A stretch of 34,320 nt of DNA, taken from assembly GCA_018831055.1 (NCBI GenBank), contig JAHJRE010000150.1, forward strand, positions 1 to 34,320. Reading direction: 5' to 3'. This document shows positions 7,823-15,551 of the stretch, one piece after another. Position 1 is the stretch's first letter. Each line of letters starts with the position of its first letter. The notes under the pieces are model-generated. The model had not been told where the DNA came from and did no database searches. It worked only from the letters and a program-made list of their open reading frames with translations. Both the position numbers and the translations under genes were made by a program. This stretch comes from Bacteroidota bacterium (GTDB taxonomy: Bacteria; Bacteroidota; Bacteroidia; Bacteroidales; B18-G4).

Positions 7823-9576
7823 ATCCGGCGCATGAATATGAAATACAGCTAAATCTGCACCAAGGCAGATTGAAAAGACTACGGCGGGTTCTCTCCTGGT
7901 TCAGCCTGGCAAGGATTGCAACCTTTCTGATGATATTCATTTCCATCTACCTCTGGGCAAGCAGCAGGCAATTGGGATGGATGATTGCATCACTGATTTT
8001 TCTGGCATTATTTATCTATTTCATCAGACTTTATCTTGAATTCAGGAAAAAAAGTGTGCATACCTCTTTCCTGGTAGATATAAATAAAAATGAACTGGAT
8101 TGCCTCCGGGGAGAAAACTCCCGTTGGGAAAACGGCTCCGGATATTCTGAACACAGCAGCTATGCAGAAGACCTTGATATATTTGGGAAAGGTTCCCTTT
8201 TTCATCTGATCAACCGCACAGGCACTCCGATGGGTGAAAAAATGCTGGCTTCCACTCTTAAAAAGCCTTGTCTGAATCCTGAAAACATACTCCTTTTTCA
8301 GAAGGCGATTTCGGAATTATCGGAGAAGCTGCCATTGCGGCAGGAACTTCACGCTTATGCTTTAGAGGGCCATGAGGAAGAACGCTTACAAGAACAGGGT
8401 GAGAATATTGTCAGGATTGAAGGGTTCCCTTTGTGGATGCGCTGGCTGGCACCGGCTCTCATCGTATCCTCTTCATTGTTTTACGCTTTCACGGGAGCTT
8501 ATGGGTTAATCATTCTTTCGGTGCTGTTCAATCTTTATTTTTCAGGACATTATTTCAGAAAAGTGCAGAAAATACACAAACGGATCTCCGGCAAGCAAAC
8601 CCGCTTAGCTTCCTATGCTGCAATTTTTAAACTGATCCTATCAGGGGATTTCAGAGCCTTGAAACTGAAAGAATTACAAATGCAGGCATTAGAAGCACAC
8701 AAAGGTTTCCATCGTCTCTCTGGAATAGCTGAAATGTTCGACCGCCGGATGAACCTCCTGATTTACTTCTTTCTGAATGCATTATACCTTTACGACTTTT
8801 TCTGCGTAAGTGCATTAAAAAAGTGGCAGTTAACATACGGAAAAAAGGAAACTTCCTGGTATACGCTTATAGGACAGGCAGAATACTTTTCCTCCATGGC
8901 AACCTATAAGCACAATCATCCCGGTTTTACCTTTCCTGTTCCCATCAATGGATCCATGGCCATCCATGCCCGGGATATGGGGCATCCTCTGATTCCTGCC
9001 GAAAAAAGGACCAGTAACGATATTGATATCGGAAAAGACTCAAAAATCCTGATCATTACAGGGTCCAATATGTCAGGTAAAAGTACTTTCCTGAGAACAC
9101 TGGGCATTAATATGGTGCTGGCCCGGTGCGGAGCGCCCGTCTGCGCAACTTCCTTTGAATTTAAGCCTCTTAAAGTCCTGACTTCTATCCACTTGTCCGA
9201 TTCTCTCAAGGAGAATAAATCGCTTTTCTTTACAGAACTGGAAAGGTTGTCCTTTATCATCAACCTGTTGATAAACGGGGAAACAGCTCTTGTTCTGATT
9301 GATGAGATGCTCAAGGGTACCAATTCCGATGACAAGACCCAGGGGTCCATTGATTTCATCCGCCGGCTGGCCGGGACCAAATGCCTTGCCCTCCTTGCTA
9401 CCCACGACATTCAGCTTGGCACACTGGAAAAGGAACTGCCCGGATCCGTCAGAAACTATTGCTTTGAAAGCAATATCAGTAATGGAGAACTCAGTTTCGA
9501 TTATAAAATAAGACCGGGGATTTCCAAAAACCGCAATGCGACTTTCCTGATGAAAAAAATGGGAATCATTGAATAA
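7819..9576 (+). CDS. Membrane-anchored MutS-like ATPase
   Basis: A 585-residue protein with the MutS ATPase domain at the C-terminus: Walker A GSNMSGKST (415-423), Walker B LVLIDEMLKGTN (D495, E496) and the LLATHD signature about 37 residues later. The mismatch-binding domain I of true MutS is absent. The N-terminal part instead carries two hydrophobic helices (about 28-73) and two more (about 207-245), with a further hydrophobic stretch near 312-332, so the protein should sit in the inner membrane with the ATPase in the cytoplasm. Such MutS-like membrane ATPases are found in Bacteroidota, but I know no established function; mismatch repair should not be assumed from the name. It overlaps the LuxR gene by 4 nt and ends next to the HD-domain gene. 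Confidence 0.85.
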   Translation: MNPAHEYEIQLNLHQGRLKRLRRVLSWFSLARIATFLMIFISIYLWASSRQLGWMIASLIFLALFIYFIRLYLEFRKKSVHTSFLVDINKNELDCLRGENSRWENGSGYSEHSSYAEDLDIFGKGSLFHLINRTGTPMGEKMLASTLKKPCLNPENILLFQKAISELSEKLPLRQELHAYALEGHEEERLQEQGENIVRIEGFPLWMRWLAPALIVSSSLFYAFTGAYGLIILSVLFNLYFSGHYFRKVQKIHKRISGKQTRLASYAAIFKLILSGDFRALKLKELQMQALEAHKGFHRLSGIAEMFDRRMNLLIYFFLNALYLYDFFCVSALKKWQLTYGKKETSWYTLIGQAEYFSSMATYKHNHPGFTFPVPINGSMAIHARDMGHPLIPAEKRTSNDIDIGKDSKILIITGSNMSGKSTFLRTLGINMVLARCGAPVCATSFEFKPLKVLTSIHLSDSLKENKSLFFTELERLSFIINLLINGETALVLIDEMLKGTNSDDKTQGSIDFIRRLAGTKCLALLATHDIQLGTLEKELPGSVRNYCFESNISNGELSFDYKIRPGISKNRNATFLMKKMGIIE

Positions 9577-9577
9577 C

Positions 9578-10144
9578 ATGCATACCAAGGCTGAAAATAT
9601 CCTGCGTAAATATTACTCCGGTCACGAAGAGGCATACTCCTACCTTCATACCCACAGCCTTTCCGTTGCACGCCTTGCATTGAAAGTGGCCGAACACAAT
9701 CCCCTGATTATTGTCGATAAGGAACAACTGCTCCTTGCCGCCATGTTACACGATATCGGGATTATCATGACTGATGCACCTGGAATAGGTTGCTATGGCA
9801 AATACCCTTACCTCGCCCATGGTTACCTCGGCCGGGAAATCCTCGAAAAAGAAGGTCTCTTCGACCTGGCTCCGGTATGCGAGAGACATGTCGGAGTGGG
9901 AATAACCTTGCAGGACATCCTGGAAAACAACCTGCCCCTTCCGGCAAGGGAAATGGTGCCGGAAACGCCCATAGAACGAATTGTTTGTTACGCCGATAAG
10001 TTTTACTCCAAGAAACCGAAATACCTTACCCAGCCTAAACCGGTTGAGAAAATACTTAACAGCCTGCTTAAACATGGTCCCTCCAAACCTGCTATTTTCC
10101 GTGATATGATGAATACCTTTGGCTGGGAATATATCTACGAATAA
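9578..10144 (+). CDS. HD-domain phosphohydrolase
   Basis: A 188-residue HD-superfamily protein. The metal-ligand pattern is visible: H26 in HTHSLSVARLA, H58-D59 in AAMLHDIGI, and later histidines H81 (LAHGYLG) and H104 (CERHVGVG). The length and layout fit the small HD proteins that act on nucleotides or other phosphate esters. The frame can start at a TTG (9569) inside the previous gene, but the ATG at 9578, directly after the MutS-like stop, is preferred. It closes the LuxR-MutS-HD operon. Substrate unknown. Confidence 0.85.
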   Translation: MHTKAENILRKYYSGHEEAYSYLHTHSLSVARLALKVAEHNPLIIVDKEQLLLAAMLHDIGIIMTDAPGIGCYGKYPYLAHGYLGREILEKEGLFDLAPVCERHVGVGITLQDILENNLPLPAREMVPETPIERIVCYADKFYSKKPKYLTQPKPVEKILNSLLKHGPSKPAIFRDMMNTFGWEYIYE

Positions 10145-10172
10145 ACCCAAAAGCAACATCCGTTAACTGATA

Positions 10173-10203
10173 TTGCATTGAATTCCAGATTGTATTACTT
10201 TCG
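10173..10203 (+). promoter_or_regulatory. Candidate promoter of the S46 peptidase
   Basis: TTG at 10173-10175 is followed after 20 nt by TACTTTCG at 10196-10203, one mismatch from the TAnnTTTG -7 consensus. The predicted leader would be about 45 nt and contains the Shine-Dalgarno sequence. Confidence 0.35.
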
Positions 10204-10241
10204 CATAAGCATCAGTTGCATAAATATTTACTATCAAAATC

Positions 10242-10248
10242 AAGGAGG
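10242..10248 (+). promoter_or_regulatory. Strong Shine-Dalgarno sequence of the S46 peptidase
   Basis: AAGGAGG lies 5 nt before the ATG at 10254. A full Shine-Dalgarno match is unusual in this phylum, where most genes, including nearly all others in this window, lack one. It supports the chosen start. Confidence 0.7.
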
Positions 10249-10253
10249 TTATT

Positions 10254-12401
10254 ATGAAAAAAATGTTATTATTCCTGATACTGCCATTGCTTTTCGCAGG
10301 TCAGCTTCTGGCGCAGGAAGGTATGTGGCTCTTAAGCCAGATCGATGATCTGGATCTGGAAAACAAAGGCCTGAAGATCAAAACAGAAGAGATCTTCACA
10401 CCTGGCCAGCCTTGCCTGGCCGATGCTATTATACAGCTTGGGGGCGGCACCGCTTCTTTTGTTTCCCCCAATGGGCTCATCCTGACAAACCACCATGTCG
10501 CTTTTGGTGCATTGCAAAGAGCTTCGGAAGTCCAGAGCAATTATCTTGAAGAAGGTTTCCTGGCAACCAAACTTTCGGATGAGATCAGCGCTCCAGGCTA
10601 TACAGCATTGCTCATGACAGATATGAAGGATGTTACGGAAGAGATCGAAAAAGCCGTGAAAAAGATCACAGATCCGGAAGCCAGAGACAGAGCCATTAAT
10701 GAAAAAATAGTGGAGATGACCGAAAAGATAGAAAAAGGCAAGGATGATGTTGTGGCCATCGTCTCCGAGTTATACTACGGCGGGAAGTATATCCAGTATA
10801 CCTATAAACAGTTTAAGGACATACGAATTGTATATGCTCCTCCTCTTGCCATTGGCAATTACGGAGGCGAAATCGATAACTGGATGTGGCCAAGGCACAC
10901 CGGCGACTTTTCATTCCTGAGGGTGTACGTGTCCCCTGACGGAACAGGAGCCGAATACAGCAAGGACAATGTTCCCTATCAACCCCGCGTATGGCTGAAG
11001 ATGGCCAGCGGCGACCTTGACCCAGGAGATTTGACCTTTATCATAGGCTATCCGGGGTTTACAACCCGTTACCGGACTTCCAATTCCGCCGCCTGGAACC
11101 TGAAATACAATTACCCTTTTAGCATCCAAAACTTCAGTGAGATCATTGAACTCATGGATGAAATGACGGAAAATGATCCTGAAGGAAAACTTAAGGTAGC
11201 AAACCTTAACAAAGGTCTGGCCAATGTTTTAAAAAATTATCAGGGTAAGGTAGACGGCATGAACAAAGTGGACTTTGTGCAGAAAAAACTGGACTTTGAA
11301 AAGGAGTTTACTGTCTGGGTTAATGCCGATCCCGAAAGAAAGAAAAAGTATGGTCACATCCTGGATGGAATCAAAGAGCAATATAAACTGCTGGCCAAAA
11401 CCAGAGAAAGAGATGACGTCTTTGGAATATTTCAGGGATTGGCCGGAACACAACTGGGTGTTGCAGCTCAGATTTACCTGACTTCCAAGGAACTGGAGAA
11501 ACCTGACGACGAGAGAAGGCCCGGCTTCACCAGAGAGTCGGTCATGCAAAATGCAGATCAATTGCAATACACCTATATGGGTTATTATAAACCTGTTGAT
11601 AAAGCTTTACTCGCCAGGGCATTAAAACTTGCAGCTGAACTTCCTGAAGATCAGAGGATAGAGCAGTTGGCTTATATTCTTGACAATCCTTCCGTCAATA
11701 TTGACCAGTATGTCGAGGATGCCTATGCAAATTCTCGCCTGAATGACCTCGAATACGCAAAAAGCTTATTTGGTAAGTCAACTTCAGAACTGGAAGCATT
11801 AAATGATCCATTTATTGACCTTACCATTAAACTTAATCCTCTGAACGATGAGATCAACGAGGTCGCCCAACAGTTTAACCTTGGAGTAACGGATTTGAGG
11901 AAGCAATACGTTCAGGCCCTTTACGAATGGAAAGGTTCAAGCCTTTATCCCGACGCTGATGGAACCATTCGGTTTACCTCAGGAGTTGTGAAAGGCTACC
12001 GTCCGCGTGATGCCGTCAATTATGATCCGTTCACTACCTTAGCGGGAATGGCAGAGAAAAACACGGGAAAAGAGCCTTTCAATGCTCCTGAGAAGCTTGT
12101 TAAACTGGAAGCCGCCGGAGATTTTGGTAAGTGGGCAGATCCGGATCTTAAAGACGTGCCGGTTGCTTTCACACATGTGGGTGACATCACCGGAGGTAAC
12201 AGCGGCAGCCCTGTAATGAATGGGAAAGGAGAACTCATCGGTGTAGCATTTGATGGCAACTATGAGGCTATGATCGGGGACTGGCAATACGATGTGGATA
12301 TTCAACGAGTGATTTCCGTTGATGCCCGTTATGTCATGTTCATAACCGAAAAATTCGGAAATGCAGGTTATCTTCTGAAAGAGATGGGAATCAATCCATA
12401 G
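10254..12401 (+). CDS. S46 family dipeptidyl-peptidase, DPP7-like
   Basis: A 715-residue secreted serine peptidase, the usual length for S46. The signal peptide is MKKMLLFLILPLLFAGQLLA. The chymotrypsin-like triad is seen as TNHH (78-81), the Asp of RHTGDFSF (D218) and the Ser of GGNSGSP (S650). S46 enzymes remove dipeptides from the N-terminus of peptides in the periplasm. Eighteen residues after the catalytic Ser, at the position that is Arg in DPP11 (acidic specificity) and Gly in DPP7 (hydrophobic specificity), this protein has Gly668 in the segment AFDGNYE, so DPP7-type specificity is inferred. The 3' end overlaps the convergent amidohydrolase by 11 bp. It probably feeds amino acid uptake in a peptide-using organism. 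Confidence 0.93.
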   Translation: MKKMLLFLILPLLFAGQLLAQEGMWLLSQIDDLDLENKGLKIKTEEIFTPGQPCLADAIIQLGGGTASFVSPNGLILTNHHVAFGALQRASEVQSNYLEEGFLATKLSDEISAPGYTALLMTDMKDVTEEIEKAVKKITDPEARDRAINEKIVEMTEKIEKGKDDVVAIVSELYYGGKYIQYTYKQFKDIRIVYAPPLAIGNYGGEIDNWMWPRHTGDFSFLRVYVSPDGTGAEYSKDNVPYQPRVWLKMASGDLDPGDLTFIIGYPGFTTRYRTSNSAAWNLKYNYPFSIQNFSEIIELMDEMTENDPEGKLKVANLNKGLANVLKNYQGKVDGMNKVDFVQKKLDFEKEFTVWVNADPERKKKYGHILDGIKEQYKLLAKTRERDDVFGIFQGLAGTQLGVAAQIYLTSKELEKPDDERRPGFTRESVMQNADQLQYTYMGYYKPVDKALLARALKLAAELPEDQRIEQLAYILDNPSVNIDQYVEDAYANSRLNDLEYAKSLFGKSTSELEALNDPFIDLTIKLNPLNDEINEVAQQFNLGVTDLRKQYVQALYEWKGSSLYPDADGTIRFTSGVVKGYRPRDAVNYDPFTTLAGMAEKNTGKEPFNAPEKLVKLEAAGDFGKWADPDLKDVPVAFTHVGDITGGNSGSPVMNGKGELIGVAFDGNYEAMIGDWQYDVDIQRVISVDARYVMFITEKFGNAGYLLKEMGINP

Positions 12402-14040
12402 AGGAAAAGACTTTCTCTCCTGCGATAAAAGTATACAGGATGCGGATTTCGGGAAGTTCCTTTTCAGGAACTTCCATCAAATCCTGATCAAGGACAACGA
12501 AGTCCGCCTGCTTGCCGGGTTCGAGGCTGCCTGTTTCAGGCTCCGCGAATCCGGCTTTTGCTGCCCATATGGTGATGGATTTCAGAGCCTGCTCCCTGCT
12601 AAGGGCATTTTCCATCTGGAAGCCCCCTTCAGGCCATCCATCCAGATCTTTCCTGGCAACAGAAGCATAAAAGGTAAGCAAGGGTTCTATCCTTTCAATG
12701 GGAAAATCCGTTCCATTGGGCAACCATCCGTTTTGTTTCAACAACTCCTGATATGCATAGGAGTGTTTAAGACGTTCACTCCCCAGCCTCTCCCCTGCCC
12801 AGTACATGTCGGAAGTAGCGTGAGTAGCTTGAATGGAAGGTATTATACTGTATTTCCCAAACATCCCGAAATCATCCGGATGAACAACCTGAGCATGCTC
12901 AACCCTCCAGCGGCGATCATTTTTCCCTTCCAGATACTTTGAATAGATTTCCAGGATGAAGCGGTTACCTCTATCACCGATAGCGTGTGTATTTACCTGA
13001 AACCCTTCATCATAAGCCCGTTTGCAGATATCATGATAGTATTCTTCCGGATGCAGGATCAATCCGGTATTGCCGGGATCATCACTGTAAGGTTCCAGCA
13101 AGGCGGCACCACGCGAACCAAGTGCACCATCGGAATAAAGCTTCACCGAATTAACCTTAAGCCTTTCTTTGGATATCTTTCCTGCGGCAAAGGCAGCTTC
13201 AAAATCCGGATCGTAGGGTGTGAGCATGGCTTGCACTCTCATCTTCAGCTTTCCGCTTTGCTGCAGGGAATCAATTAGTCTGATGTTTGCCAGATAAGTA
13301 CCGGCATCATAAAGACCGGTAAGGCCGGCTGCATGAGCATGCTCAGCTGCAGAGAGAAGAGCCTCGGTTTTTGTCTTCGTATCAGGATCGGGTATGACGG
13401 CCGTTACCAGGTTAATCGCGTTATCGATAAGAATACCGGTGGGCTCGCCATCCTTCAGTAAGACCTCCCCGCCCGTAACCCTGGTTGAGGCCGAAATGCC
13501 TGCCCTGCGCAGTGCTTCTGAATTTACCAGGGCTGCATGACCATCGATCCGGGTTAAAATAACAGGTACATCTGGAAATAATTCATCAAGTCTGCCTTTA
13601 TCCGGAAAATCTTTGATTTCCCAGTCATTTTGATCCCATCCCCTGCCTTCAACCCAGAGCCTGGGATTATTTTGATGATGCAACGATACTCTTTCCAGCA
13701 CTTCTTCAAATGAACCTGTACCCCTCAAATCGGCACGTTGTATCAAACCCAGTCCGTAACTAAGAAAATGGCAGTGTGCATCGATAAAACCAGGGTAAAC
13801 AATAGCGCCTCCCAGGTCAATTACCTCAGTAGCATCAAAAGCTCCGAGAATATCCTCATCACTACCGAGGGCTTCTATCTTCCCTGATTTGATGGCCATT
13901 GCACTGGCCATTGTCCAGGACGAATCTACCGCATAGATTCTTGCATTATGAACAATAATATCCACTTTACTGTTTTTTAATTTGCATGTTGTCATTAAGA
14001 TCAGCAGTGCAGGAAGCAATACCACGATGAATTTTCGCAT
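12391..14040 (-). CDS. Amidohydrolase lipoprotein (YtcJ-like, amidohydrolase family 3)
   Basis: A 549-residue protein with a lipoprotein signal ending in the lipobox LMTTC (Cys19), so probably anchored in the envelope. The metallo-hydrolase barrel shows GFIDAHCHF with the HxH metal ligands H89 and H91, a DGHAALVNSEALR segment, YSDGALGSRGAALLEPY, the HAIGD and VEHAQVVHPDD ligand regions and the final NGTDFPIE. A beta-sandwich is made by both ends (IIVHNARIYAVD, KQADFVVLDQDLMEVP). YtcJ-like family members hydrolyse N-acyl or amide bonds, but the substrate here is unknown. The frame continues 21 codons upstream; the ATG at 14040 gives the correct signal peptide. It is divergent from the DUF6580 gene. 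Confidence 0.88.
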   Translation of the reverse strand: MRKFIVVLLPALLILMTTCKLKNSKVDIIVHNARIYAVDSSWTMASAMAIKSGKIEALGSDEDILGAFDATEVIDLGGAIVYPGFIDAHCHFLSYGLGLIQRADLRGTGSFEEVLERVSLHHQNNPRLWVEGRGWDQNDWEIKDFPDKGRLDELFPDVPVILTRIDGHAALVNSEALRRAGISASTRVTGGEVLLKDGEPTGILIDNAINLVTAVIPDPDTKTKTEALLSAAEHAHAAGLTGLYDAGTYLANIRLIDSLQQSGKLKMRVQAMLTPYDPDFEAAFAAGKISKERLKVNSVKLYSDGALGSRGAALLEPYSDDPGNTGLILHPEEYYHDICKRAYDEGFQVNTHAIGDRGNRFILEIYSKYLEGKNDRRWRVEHAQVVHPDDFGMFGKYSIIPSIQATHATSDMYWAGERLGSERLKHSYAYQELLKQNGWLPNGTDFPIERIEPLLTFYASVARKDLDGWPEGGFQMENALSREQALKSITIWAAKAGFAEPETGSLEPGKQADFVVLDQDLMEVPEKELPEIRILYTFIAGEKVFSSMD

Positions 14041-14065
14041 ATACCAAACTTTAAGGTTTGATTTG

Positions 14066-14096
14066 CAAAAATAATCAAATAGAATTTTTAAATTTG
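14066..14096. promoter_or_regulatory. Divergent pair of candidate -7 elements
   Basis: CAAAAATA at 14066-14073 is TATTTTTG on the minus strand, 25 nt before the amidohydrolase ATG at 14040. TAAATTTG at 14089-14096 on the plus strand lies 27 nt before the DUF6580 ATG at 14124, with a TTTG 23 nt upstream at 14062-14065. Both match TAnnTTTG; the spacing to -33 is imperfect. Confidence 0.4.
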
Positions 14097-14123
14097 CACG
14101 CATAACAAGTTAAATACACAATC

Positions 14124-14681
14124 ATGAGCGAGAAGATATTTACTACGAGGTTCTTTGTAATTGTCTCTATAATCTTTGCAGGGGCATTTATGCGAATCAT
14201 TCCGCATTGGCCGAATTTCACTCCTATTGCTGCTATTGCACTTTTTGGGGGTGCACTTCTTGGCAAAAGGGTATTGGCTTTCATCATCCCTTTGGCAGCC
14301 ATGATCCTGGCCGACCTCATCCTTGGATTTCACGCCGACATGATTGCCGTATACGCCGGGTTTGCGCTTACCGTACTGTTGGGTTGGTCGATACGAAATA
14401 AAGTAAGCTTTGGATCTGTCATCACCCGCTCCCTGGCAGCTTCCGTCATCTTCTTCCTGCTCACAAACTTCTCTTCCTGGTTGACTATGGGCCTTTATCC
14501 GGCCAACTTTACAGGATTGACGGAAGCATATATTGCAGGACTGGCTTTCTTTAATAACGGAAGTTATGGAATATCTTTCTTCCTGAATGAAGTTATGGGA
14601 GGTTTGTTCTTCAACGGTTTATTTTTTGGTGCTTTTTACCTTGCCAGGCTCGGATTCCCTTCTCTGGCCAAAGCTGCATAA
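14124..14681 (+). CDS. DUF6580 family membrane protein (putative ECF-type transport component)
   Basis: A 185-residue integral membrane protein with about five to six hydrophobic helices and an N-terminal MRIIPHWPNFTPIAAIALFGGALLG stretch that is characteristic of the DUF6580 family. The overall size and helix layout resemble substrate-binding S components of ECF transporters, so a vitamin or small-molecule uptake role is possible but not shown. No A or T component genes are adjacent. It converges with the GroES-like gene, with 2 nt between the stops. Confidence 0.8.
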   Translation: MSEKIFTTRFFVIVSIIFAGAFMRIIPHWPNFTPIAAIALFGGALLGKRVLAFIIPLAAMILADLILGFHADMIAVYAGFALTVLLGWSIRNKVSFGSVITRSLAASVIFFLLTNFSSWLTMGLYPANFTGLTEAYIAGLAFFNNGSYGISFFLNEVMGGLFFNGLFFGAFYLARLGFPSLAKAA

Positions 14682-14683
14682 TA

Positions 14684-15049
14684 TTACTCAAACAGGGATT
14701 CATCCCGTTCCAGTAACAATATTGAGTGTTGGGGGACAATAAAGTACTTCTCCTCCTCATAAACAATTTCTATGGCTCCTTTCTGTAAAAAGATGGCAAG
14801 GTCGCCGGTTTTAGCCTGAAGGGGCATATACCGCAATTTCTCCTCCGATTTTTTCCAGGATTCATCCTCATCCGTTGGCAGGGGGATTGGGTAACCCGGC
14901 CCAACTTTAACAACATATCCAGAGCGGATATCATCCTTTTCCTTATACCCAGGCGGCAAATACAATCCTCCCTTGCTTTTCTTGCTTTCCGTAAGAGGCT
15001 TGATCAATACCCTGTCACCCACAACGATCAGTTTATCCAATGAAATCAT
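14684..15049 (-). CDS. Stand-alone GroES/Cpn10 family co-chaperone homologue
   Basis: A 121-residue protein of the Cpn10 fold: VGDRVLIKPLTESKKSKGGLYLPP contains the start of the barrel and a mobile loop with the GG-hydrophobic-hydrophobic-P pattern used to bind GroEL; GYVVKVGPG matches the roof region. It is about 25 residues longer than standard GroES, because of a charged insertion (PTDEDESWKKSEEKLRY) and an acidic tail. No groEL is adjacent, so it is likely a paralogue of the groESL-encoded GroES. The start at 15049 is preferred over the frame's first ATG because the extra 15 residues are not part of the fold and would overlap the -7 element. Confidence 0.82.
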   Translation of the reverse strand: MISLDKLIVVGDRVLIKPLTESKKSKGGLYLPPGYKEKDDIRSGYVVKVGPGYPIPLPTDEDESWKKSEEKLRYMPLQAKTGDLAIFLQKGAIEIVYEEEKYFIVPQHSILLLERDESLFE

Positions 15050-15064
15050 AAAAATGCTTTTGTG

Positions 15065-15072
15065 CAAAAGTA
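15065..15072 (-). promoter_or_regulatory. Candidate -7 element of the GroES-like gene
   Basis: The minus strand reads TACTTTTG, a perfect TAnnTTTG, 15 nt upstream of the ATG at 15049. No -33 TTTG is seen. Confidence 0.45.
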
Positions 15073-15114
15073 CAACTATTAAGAGAAAACTCACATCTAC
15101 ACAACCACACTCCT

Positions 15115-15199
15115 AACCCACACCTGTAACCTGTGACCTGTGACTTGCAACCTGATACAGTTACAGGTTTCATGTTGCAGGTTACAGGTGTGGGTTTTC
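15115..15199. repeat. Heptad-periodic inverted repeat element (copy 1)
   Basis: A perfect 19-bp inverted repeat: AACCCACACCTGTAACCTG at 15115-15133 and its reverse complement at 15178-15196. The whole element is built of 7-nt units in one register: CCTGTAA, CCTGTGA, CCTGTGA, CTTGCAA and CCTGATA on the left (15123-15157), then units such as AGGTTTC, AGGTTAC and AGGTGTG on the right (15165-15192). A transcript would fold into a long imperfect hairpin. The element lies between the divergent GroES-like and 15234 genes, ending 10 nt before the latter's -7 box. A related element is at 31808-31996. It is not a CRISPR array or a tRNA. Confidence 0.8.
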
Positions 15200-15209
15200 C
15201 ATTTTTCCC

Positions 15210-15217
15210 TACCTTTG
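15210..15217 (+). promoter_or_regulatory. Candidate -7 element for the mutL-rhomboid cluster
   Basis: TACCTTTG, a perfect TAnnTTTG, 16 nt upstream of the ATG at 15234. The position of the -33 element is taken up by the right arm of the heptad repeat. Confidence 0.45.
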
Positions 15218-15233
15218 TCCTAAACAACGTACC

Positions 15234-15551
15234 ATGAAAATCACATTTTTTCGCAGGATAAAACCCAGGCAGTTTGATTACAAACCCATATACTGGGATC
15301 CTGAAAAGGAAGAAGATGAGGAAAGAAAACAGCGCATACGGCGAGCATCGGGTGAAGGTGGGTCAACGGAAGATTTGAAATCAGACCTTCGATATAATAT
15401 AGACAGACAATGGAGAAGGGGAAAGCACCAGGAAAAGAAGGGAGTTGACAGCATCCGCTTTATTATTTACCTCTTTTTTGCCTTTTTCATAATCTACATG
15501 ATATTTTTTACCGACCTTCTCAGTAATTTTCTATCCTTTTTCGTGAAATAA
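15234..15551 (+). CDS. Small membrane protein of unknown function upstream of mutL
   Basis: A 105-residue protein. The first 70 residues are highly charged (basic N-terminus FFRRIKPRQFDYKPIYWDP, then a Lys/Arg/Glu-rich stretch), and residues about 75-98 form one membrane helix (FIIYLFFAFFIIYMIFF). Its stop overlaps the mutL start by one base (TAATG), so the two are translationally coupled. I recall similar small proteins next to mutL in Bacteroidota but know no function. Confidence 0.75.
   Translation: MKITFFRRIKPRQFDYKPIYWDPEKEEDEERKQRIRRASGEGGSTEDLKSDLRYNIDRQWRRGKHQEKKGVDSIRFIIYLFFAFFIIYMIFFTDLLSNFLSFFVK

Noticed and set aside
8916-9588. Minus-strand frames of 164 and 171 codons
   Set aside because: They are shadows of the MutS-like ATPase, which carries clear Walker motifs on the plus strand.
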